This document shows positions 24,191-29,115 of a DNA stretch of 29,115 bases, piece by piece. The stretch spans positions 1 through 29,115 of the forward strand of contig JAITJT010000015.1 of NCBI GenBank assembly GCA_031278795.1, read 5' to 3'. Made by a program: the position numbers and the translations under genes. Each line of letters opens with the position of its first letter. Within the stretch, counting starts at the first letter, position 1. Below the pieces are notes generated by a model. That model was not told the origin of the DNA, searched no databases, and saw only the letters and a program-made list of their open reading frames with translations. This DNA comes from Deltaproteobacteria bacterium (GTDB lineage Bacteria > Desulfobacterota > Desulfarculia > Adiutricales > Adiutricaceae).

Positions 24191-24748
24191 TTAGTCCCCC
24201 CTGGCGGTCAGCCCATCCAGAAACCAAAAGGCTACAGGAGCGGCTAGTGCTGTGAGAACACCTTGAGCACAATATATGGAAAAATAGTGCGATATCACAT
24301 CAAAAGGTAAATTTCCGTAACTAATATATATCAATAAGGGATAGATTGCAAGATTTGATAGCGAAAAAATAAAAAAACTTAGACACATTATATAGAAGTT
24401 GCTAGCAAACTCTAACACTCTAGAGAGTAGATTAACCACGAAGGCCAATAGAACCAAGTTTAGAGGCATTATTCCCGGTGGTGCTAGTGACAGGGAATCT
24501 AGAAAAAATCCTAAAATAAATAGCGACAAAGTGGAGATGAAGAGATCCGTGCGCAGGGCCACCCAGAGGGTTAAAAGAATCAATATATCCGGAAAATACA
24601 CCAGCCCGCTGAAGCGGGCCTTGAAGGCCGCGTAAAAAAAGTTGAGTATGAGCCCCAGGGCCATCACCAGGACCACTCCGCCTGGGGAGGGCCTCTCGTG
24701 GACCCTAGTTCTGGAGGCTCCATAGCTCATGGATGGCACCTTGGTCAC
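24191..24748 (-). CDS. mreD: Rod shape-determining protein MreD
   Basis: Small inner-membrane protein of the elongasome that links MreC with MreB and RodA/PBP2. The 185-residue protein has a polar N-terminus of about 24 residues and then five or six hydrophobic segments, with the family's FPDILILLTLWVALR and ILGFFLDSLSLAPPGIMPLNLVLLAF-type segments (the conserved region around G-F-x-x-D). It starts with GTG overlapping the mreC stop in GTGA, so it is translationally coupled. MreD sequences diverge strongly; identification rests on topology, length and position between mreC and mrdA. Confidence 0.88.
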   Translation of the reverse strand: MTKVPSMSYGASRTRVHERPSPGGVVLVMALGLILNFFYAAFKARFSGLVYFPDILILLTLWVALRTDLFISTLSLFILGFFLDSLSLAPPGIMPLNLVLLAFVVNLLSRVLEFASNFYIMCLSFFIFSLSNLAIYPLLIYISYGNLPFDVISHYFSIYCAQGVLTALAAPVAFWFLDGLTARGD

Positions 24749-25632
24749 TCCCTTTTGGGGGCGCCCTTCTCATAGAGGGACCTAACGTTGGGGGCCACAC
24801 CCATCCAGTCCAAGGGGGCCGGGGCATCTAGTAGGATAAGCACCTCCTCCAGGGAACCAAAATCCACGGCCGGGCTCACCAAGGCGTGCATGAAAAAGCC
24901 CATGCTCATCTTGTCGACGAATGTTACGGTTCCCAAGGGGATGCCCGGCGGAAAGATGCCGTCCAGGCCCGAGGTGACTAAACTATCCCCCACCCGCACG
25001 TCCTCGGCCTTCTGGACGTACTCAAGTCCTAGCCTATCGGTTCCGGTTCCGGCCATGAGGCCGTTTACCCGGTTTCTCTGAATGAGGGAGTCCACCGCGC
25101 TGGAGAGGTCCGTAATTAGGAGGACCCTGGCGTAATGAGGGGAGAGCTCACAGATGCGGCCCACGGCCCCCAGGGGGCTAATTACCGCGCTCTCCATCAA
25201 CAGACCGTCCGCGGCACCGGCGGCTATTATTATGGAGCGAAAATATGGTGTGGGATCCTTAGCCAGCACCTTGGCCGTGAGGAAGCGCCCGGGTGCCCGG
25301 TCTCTATACGAGAGGATCTCCCTGAGCCTCCCGTTTTCCATTCTCATCTCAGTTAGCTCACCTTGCAGCTGGCCCTTTTGGGCCAGCTGCCTCTTGAGGT
25401 TCTGGTTCTCCTCTTTCACATCCACCAGCTGGAAGTAGTCCTGCCACAGATCCTCCACAAAACCCGCCAAACCCGAGGTGACTGAGGAGAGCGGCCCGGC
25501 CGCCTCCAAAGAAGCGGAACCAAAGACGGATCCCTTAGAGCTTCCCGGGCTGAAGATAAAAAAGGACAATATGGCGAGCGACACCAATACCAAGATGAGG
25601 GGTAGGGCTGTTTTAAGGGTTTTTCCGCGCAT
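24745..25632 (-). CDS. mreC: Rod shape-determining protein MreC
   Basis: Periplasmic scaffold of the elongasome, anchored by one N-terminal membrane helix and activating PBP2. The 295-residue protein shows the helix at about 9-28, a coiled coil at about 65-110 (LVDVKEENQNLKRQLAQ), and the two beta-domains: VLAKDPTPYFRSIIIAAGAADGL, VGRICELSPHYARVLLITD, DSLVTSGLDGIFPPGIPLG. No strong ribosome binding site precedes the ATG at 25630-25632. It heads the operon mreC-mreD-mrdA-rodA, with a candidate extended -10 promoter about 170 bp upstream. It is unusual that mreB, normally immediately ahead, is 1.1 kb away. Confidence 0.95.
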   Translation of the reverse strand: MRGKTLKTALPLILVLVSLAILSFFIFSPGSSKGSVFGSASLEAAGPLSSVTSGLAGFVEDLWQDYFQLVDVKEENQNLKRQLAQKGQLQGELTEMRMENGRLREILSYRDRAPGRFLTAKVLAKDPTPYFRSIIIAAGAADGLLMESAVISPLGAVGRICELSPHYARVLLITDLSSAVDSLIQRNRVNGLMAGTGTDRLGLEYVQKAEDVRVGDSLVTSGLDGIFPPGIPLGTVTFVDKMSMGFFMHALVSPAVDFGSLEEVLILLDAPAPLDWMGVAPNVRSLYEKGAPKRE

Positions 25633-25800
25633 AAGACCAGTGGGAGCATGAGGCTCAGCTTAAAATATAAAAAACCGCCGGGCAAAAAAATCTTCCCCGC
25701 GGGCATCCACCCTTGCCCACAGCGTTTTGCGCACCCGCCGCATCCAAAAGGGAGGGTAGCGGGAGTCATTTAGGTGAAGTAAAAAAAAATATCAACCGCC

Positions 25801-25809
25801 ACTATAGCA
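25801..25809 (-). promoter_or_regulatory. Candidate extended -10 promoter for mreC operon
   Basis: The minus strand reads TGCTATAGT, TGn plus TATAGT. It would start near 25794 and give a leader of about 160 nt before mreC. A promoter here would let the mreC operon be expressed independently of mreB. Confidence 0.5.
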
Positions 25810-26085
25810 TAGAATGAGCGTGTTTTGCATAAATAATCAAAACTTACCGCTAGAGAGCTTAGCCCTGGGGCTTGTTTTGGTAAATTTTGATAAAGTACAT
25901 GGATTGGGGCTTGTTGTTAGCATGGGGCTAGCCCTTGAGATGAGGATGGTGAGGGGTGGAAAAAGATGCTAATGGAGTAGCTAAGGCTTGGGCCCGGGCG
26001 GGTTAGGCCTGGACCAAGGGGCTTATTATGGGATGGATGGGGCGAGCCAGGATTATATGGCGAGGAAGTGCCACATTATGGAGCG

Positions 26086-26111
26086 GATCATTACTGATCC
26101 CTATAATGATC
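26086..26111. repeat. 8-bp inverted repeat in the mreB-mreC gap
   Basis: GATCATTA (26086-26093) and TAATGATC (26104-26111) are perfect complements separated by 10 bases; an alternative smaller hairpin GGATCA/TGATCC overlaps it (26085-26100). Confidence 0.45.
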
Positions 26112-26343
26112 ATAGCAAAAAGAGCTGATAAGGAAAGTGACCCCCTCAAATACCCTGGAGATCAAGAAGTTCCAATAAGCTCACTATCTCAAAATTTTCA
26201 AGTAATCATGCTACGCGCGAACTAAACAATAGTCGTCTTATTTTCACTTAAACAGCGCGTGATTCTTGGGCATTCGCCTCTAAAATATTATCGTATATAC
26301 GTAACTATTTATTTTTTCTCACTTGTATTTAGGATCAAGTTTA

Positions 26344-26385
26344 CTAAGCCTTAGGCGCAAGTTAACTTAGCCTTAGGCGCAAGTT
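26344..26385. repeat. 22-bp tandem repeat with internal symmetry
   Basis: CTAAGCCTTAGGCGCAAGTT (26344-26363) recurs as CTTAGCCTTAGGCGCAAGTT (26366-26385), one mismatch, with a 22-bp period (about two helix turns). The second unit is flanked by AACTT and AAGTT, so it also has dyad symmetry, as tandem operator sites often do. Confidence 0.65.
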
Positions 26386-26771
26386 TTGGGTAAATTAGGC
26401 AATTACGCAACTTCATAAGCATAAAAGCTATGCTGCATATATCTTTATCAGTAGTCTCTTTGATTAAGTCTTGTGAGACAAGCCAAAGGCCTGGAATTAT
26501 GCCCATATTGCCAGGCAACATGCTGCTTAGCTTAAAACGGGCTGGGAATGAGCTTTTAGGATGGCTCGAGCTTTTAGAAAGCTTCGGGTCTTTTAGGAAG
26601 GCTCAGGTTTTACGGGGGAGTGAGGTGTAGGGAAATTTAGGAAAAAGCCACTATGATGCGGCCAGGTGAGGACCGGCGGGACCCTGTGGGATCGGGAGGG
26701 GATTGGACGTGCTTTGGGCGGATTACTTCTGGGTGGAAGTGGATAGGCCCACGTTATTAGCTAAAAAAGCT

Positions 26772-27803
26772 CTACTGGATGGTTATCTCCTTTAAGACGT
26801 CCAGGCTCTCCAGGGCCCTTCCGGAACCTATGGCCACTGTCTGGAGCGGATCCTCCGCGATGCTTATGGGAAGGTGGGTCTCCTCGGCAATGAGCTGATC
26901 CAGGCGCTTCAGGAGCGCGCCACCGCCTGTCAAAACTATGCCCTTGGTAACAATGTCCGCGGCCAGCTCCGGAGGTATCTGCTCCAATGCGGATCTCACG
27001 GTGGTGATTATGGCCTCCACCTGCTCGGTTATGGCCTTCCTTATCTCCTCTGAGTCAATGGACACCACCTTGGGGAGCCCGGAGACCGTGTCCCGGCCCT
27101 TCACCACCAGGGTGTCCACCTGGTCAGAGGGGTAGGCAGTGCCTATCTCCTGCTTGATAGTCTCGGCCATGCGCTCGCCTATCAACAGGTTGTACTTTTT
27201 GCGGATGTACTGCACTATAGCCTCATCCATCTTGTCGCCACCCATGCGCAGGGACTTGGAGTAGACAATGCCCGCAAGCGATATGATAGCCACCTCGGTG
27301 GTACCCCCACCAATGTCCACTATCATGTTGGCCGTGGGCTCGGTTATGGGGAGTCCGGCCCCAATGGCGGCCGCCATGGGCTCCTCGATGAGGTAGACCT
27401 CTGAGGCCCCGGCCTGCTCGGCAGCCTCGCGCACGGCCTTCTTCTCAACCTGGGTGATGCCCGAGGGCACGGCGATTATTATCCTGGGCTTGAAGATCCT
27501 GTTGAACTTGGCAAAGGATATGAAGTGCCTGAGCATGGCCTGCGTTATCTCAAAGTCGGCTATGACACCGTCCTTCATGGGGCGTATGGCCTTGATGTTC
27601 TCCGGGCACCTGCCCAGCATCTCCTTGGCGGCCGTCCCCACAGCCAGAACCTTGCCGCTTTTCCCGTTGTTGCGCACAGCCACCACCGAGGGCTCGGAGA
27701 TTACCACCCCCTTGCCCCTCAGGTATACCAAAGTGTTAGCCGTGCCCAGGTCGATGGCCAGATCGCTGGAAAATAATCCAAATATGGTGCGAAAGAATTT
27801 CAT
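26772..27803 (-). CDS. mreB: Rod shape-determining protein MreB
   Basis: Bacterial actin that forms membrane-bound filaments and positions the elongation machinery. 343 residues, the usual length. Actin-fold nucleotide motifs: DLAIDLGTANTLVY (phosphate 1, about 14-27), the VDIGGGTTEVAI loop (phosphate 2), and TGGGALLKRLDQLI (adenosine motif). The N-terminal MKFFRTIFGLFSSD is amphipathic and probably membrane-binding. Further markers: IAVPSGITQVEKKAVREAAEQAGA, LIEEPMAAAIGAGLP. A GAGG site lies about 10 bases before the ATG. Transcription probably begins at the minus-strand promoter near 28141-28169, leaving a leader of about 330 nt. Confidence 0.97.
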   Translation of the reverse strand: MKFFRTIFGLFSSDLAIDLGTANTLVYLRGKGVVISEPSVVAVRNNGKSGKVLAVGTAAKEMLGRCPENIKAIRPMKDGVIADFEITQAMLRHFISFAKFNRIFKPRIIIAVPSGITQVEKKAVREAAEQAGASEVYLIEEPMAAAIGAGLPITEPTANMIVDIGGGTTEVAIISLAGIVYSKSLRMGGDKMDEAIVQYIRKKYNLLIGERMAETIKQEIGTAYPSDQVDTLVVKGRDTVSGLPKVVSIDSEEIRKAITEQVEAIITTVRSALEQIPPELAADIVTKGIVLTGGGALLKRLDQLIAEETHLPISIAEDPLQTVAIGSGRALESLDVLKEITIQ

Positions 27804-28140
27804 ATAAGGCCTCGGGGTGGAAGGGAGATTCTGGATAAGCTACGGGCCTTTCCCAAACCCTTTGGAAATACCGCCTTGGGTGGGGAAAAATTATTCCCCT
27901 AGGCCCATGGCCACATTCCCGCCATTTGTACACCTCAGCTAAGCGCCAGGGACAATCTCCAAAAAATCAGCCCTTCCAGGGACAGGTGGAAAAATTAAAA
28001 AAGTGAAAAAAAAATTAAAGGTGAAAATTTTTAAAAAGATAGCTCTTATAAGTAGACAGATTTACAATCTAGGACACATATGTTAGACATTTGATGTTTT
28101 AATCTAGGATCTTTTGGGTTATTAATCTTTGTTGAATAAA

Positions 28141-28169
28141 ACTATAAGTTATTTGGATACAAAAGTCAA
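28141..28169 (-). promoter_or_regulatory. Promoter for mreB
   Basis: On the minus strand TTGACT (28169-28164) and TATAGT (28146-28141) are separated by exactly 17 bases. It points toward mreB, with about 330 nt of leader and no other gene between. Confidence 0.6.
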
Positions 28170-28318
28170 ACAAAATAAAATTTTTGCATTTTTTATTAAA
28201 AAAAATTTTTTGGGCGAGATTTAGCCAATTTATGAGGGGTCTTGGCCAAAAATCAACTTTGAAAGCGGAGTTTGACGACAAGATTAGCACATATTTTTGC
28301 CTAAAACAAAGAAAATTT

Positions 28319-28348
28319 GCGCTCTTTGGGAAAAAACCCAAAAAGCGC
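28319..28348. terminator. Hairpin, possible terminator
   Basis: GCGCT-C-TTTGGG (28319-28330) pairs with CCCAAA-A-AGCGC (28337-28348), one mismatch, with an A6 loop. It lies upstream of the mreB promoter and may end a transcript coming from outside the window on the minus strand; U-tracts are modest. Confidence 0.4.
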
Positions 28349-28473
28349 CTAAAAAGTTTCTCCATCCCCTCCCCTTTCCCGGAAATACGCCCAGCATCCA
28401 TCTAACCCAATTTTTCCCAAAAGCAAGGCTTTCCATGGCGCCAATTTTATTTATTTCGCCTGTTGTTTCTCCT

Positions 28474-28946
28474 TTTGCAATGTGAATTATTTTTTTTTAG
28501 CTTCGAGCAAAAAAAATTTTTTATTATTTTTATTTTTTAAAACGTGAAAATTTATTCGCCTTTACCAATGTGAAAATTTATTTTTTTTCTTTTTGCAAAG
28601 TGAAAATTTTTGTTCTCTCGTCTTTTACAATGTGATTTTTTTTATTTTTTATCATTTAAAAGTGTAAAATACTTGGCTTTTTGGCTCTTTAGCTCTTTAA
28701 CTCTTTAACTCTTTAACTCTTTAGCTCTTTGGCTCTTTAGCTTTTTAGCTTTTTAGCTTTTTGGCTTTTTGGCTTTTTGGTTTTTTGGTTTTTTGGTTTT
28801 TTGGTTTTTGACTTTTCACTTTTTAGTTTTTGGTTTTTAGTTTTTGGTTTTTGGTTTTTGGCTTTAGGTATTTTGCAATGTGAAAATATTCGGATTTTCG
28901 TCTTTTACAATGTGCAACTATCTTTCACTTCTTTTGCAAAGTGAAA
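28474..28946. repeat. Dispersed TTTTGCAATGTGAAAATT-like repeats
   Basis: Copies of TTTT(G/A)CAA(T/A)GTGAAAATT or close variants occur near 28474, 28538, 28561, 28592, 28622, 28654, 28871, 28903 and 28930, often about 30 bases apart, with an octanucleotide array inserted between the sixth and seventh. Unit sequence and spacing vary too much for a CRISPR array. Confidence 0.7.
28673..28860. repeat. Octanucleotide tandem array TTRRCTYT
   Basis: About 17 consecutive 8-bp units drift from TTGGCTCT through TTAGCTCT and TTAACTCT back to TTAGCTTT, TTGGCTTT and TTGGTTTT (28673 to about 28808), then decay into 7-bp units TTTTTGG/TTTTTAG to about 28860. Neighbouring units are most alike, as expected from slippage. 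Confidence 0.9.
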
Positions 28947-29040
28947 GCTTCTTATCTTTTTAACTTGTGATTTTTTTTCTTCTTTTAAATTACTCGTCTT
29001 TTATTTGCTTGCCTCTCGCATCCTAGCTTGCTTCCGTCTT

Positions 29041-29053
29041 CCCCCCCCCCCCC
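29041..29053. repeat. C13 homopolymer tract
   Basis: Thirteen consecutive C, followed 30 bases later by a C8 tract (29083-29090). No gene is visible around it inside the window. Confidence 0.85.
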
Positions 29054-29115
29054 TACGCTCCCCTTGGAGCCACATACCCTCGCCCCCCCCTATCTCAAAA
29101 TCCCTTACAAACTGG

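Larger units (their letters stand above)
25633..26771. other. 1.1-kb non-coding gap between mreB and mreC
   Basis: No convincing gene. Two plus-strand frames (26028-26225 and 26430-26630, about 65 codons each) lack ribosome binding sites and family features. The gap holds the candidate mreC promoter (25801-25809), an inverted repeat GATCATTA/TAATGATC (26086-26111) and a 22-bp tandem repeat (26344-26385). I saw no terminator for mreB. Confidence 0.6.
27804..29115. other. Repeat-rich gene-poor region upstream of mreB
   Basis: No gene is supported. Opposite frames at 28099-28401 (-) and 28184-28405 (+) are Phe/Lys/Ile-rich translations of AT-rich DNA. The region contains a 6-bp hairpin GGGGAA/TTCCCC (27882-27899), the probable mreB promoter, a terminator-like hairpin (28319-28348), scattered GCAATGTGAAAAT-like repeats, an octanucleotide array and C-tracts. 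Confidence 0.65.

Noticed and set aside
26028..26630. Two ~65-codon frames between mreB and mreC
   Set aside because: No ribosome binding sites and no family-like sequence; composition matches the surrounding spacer.
28099..28405. Overlapping frames on both strands upstream of mreB
   Set aside because: Both are translations of an AT-rich hairpin region and overlap the probable mreB promoter.
28474..28946. CRISPR array
   Set aside because: Repeat units vary in sequence and spacing, spacers are not unique inserts, and no cas gene is present.

Overview
The window reads as chromosome of a Gram-negative, probably strictly anaerobic bacterium, most likely a deltaproteobacterium (Desulfobacterota). 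Gram-negative envelope genes (KDO synthesis, a LolA-type lipoprotein carrier, a type V autotransporter) sit beside a CooC-type CO-dehydrogenase maturation ATPase and a DUF3786 protein, a family I know mainly from anaerobes with carbonyl-branch (Wood-Ljungdahl) metabolism. Termite- or gut-associated relatives such as the Adiutrix lineage would fit, but that is a guess; no rRNA is present to settle it. Genes are moderately GC-rich, while the long spacers are strikingly AT-rich and full of low-complexity repeats.

Layout. 1-2790 (+): a consensus promoter drives gap (GAPDH) and cobT (cobamide lower-ligand activation), closed by a double hairpin terminator. 2839-7660 (-): a tail-anchored coiled-coil protein of unknown role; then, reading leftward from 7660, a TraB/GumN protein, a LolA-like carrier, a small secreted cysteine-rich protein and nadA (quinolinate synthase, TTG start). 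8151-11572 (+): DUF3786 protein behind a structured leader, cooC, and a dNTP triphosphohydrolase (dgt). 12153-15590 (+): kdsA-kdsC-uvrC, tightly packed. 15853-18171 (-): an autotransporter with a seven-unit repeat passenger; its 3' end lies in the first of three ~50-bp tandem repeats. 18172-19389: a gene desert with hairpins and two minus-strand terminators. 19390-20304 (-): two conserved-looking hypothetical proteins. 20648-20724 (-): tRNA-Pro(CGG) with its own promoter and terminator. 20847-27803 (-): the cell-shape cluster mreB / mreC-mreD-mrdA(PBP2)-rodA. 27804-29115: gene-poor, with an octanucleotide array, scattered GCAATGTGAAAAT-like repeats and a C13 tract.

How the genes work together. 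mreB, mreC, mreD, PBP2 and RodA form the elongasome; PBP2 is split by an apparent single-base deletion that separates its SxxK/SxD motifs from its KTG motif, and mreB is separated from mreC by 1.1 kb of apparently non-coding DNA. KdsA and KdsC perform two steps of KDO synthesis for lipopolysaccharide. CobT, CooC and DUF3786 all suit an organism using corrinoid and Ni-Fe-S one-carbon enzymes.

I found no CRISPR array, insertion sequence, prophage or recognisable defence system. The most interesting items are the PBP2 frameshift, the tandem repeat at the autotransporter 3' end with palindromes at its 5' end, the structured leader before the DUF3786 gene, and the repeat-rich spacer upstream of mreB.
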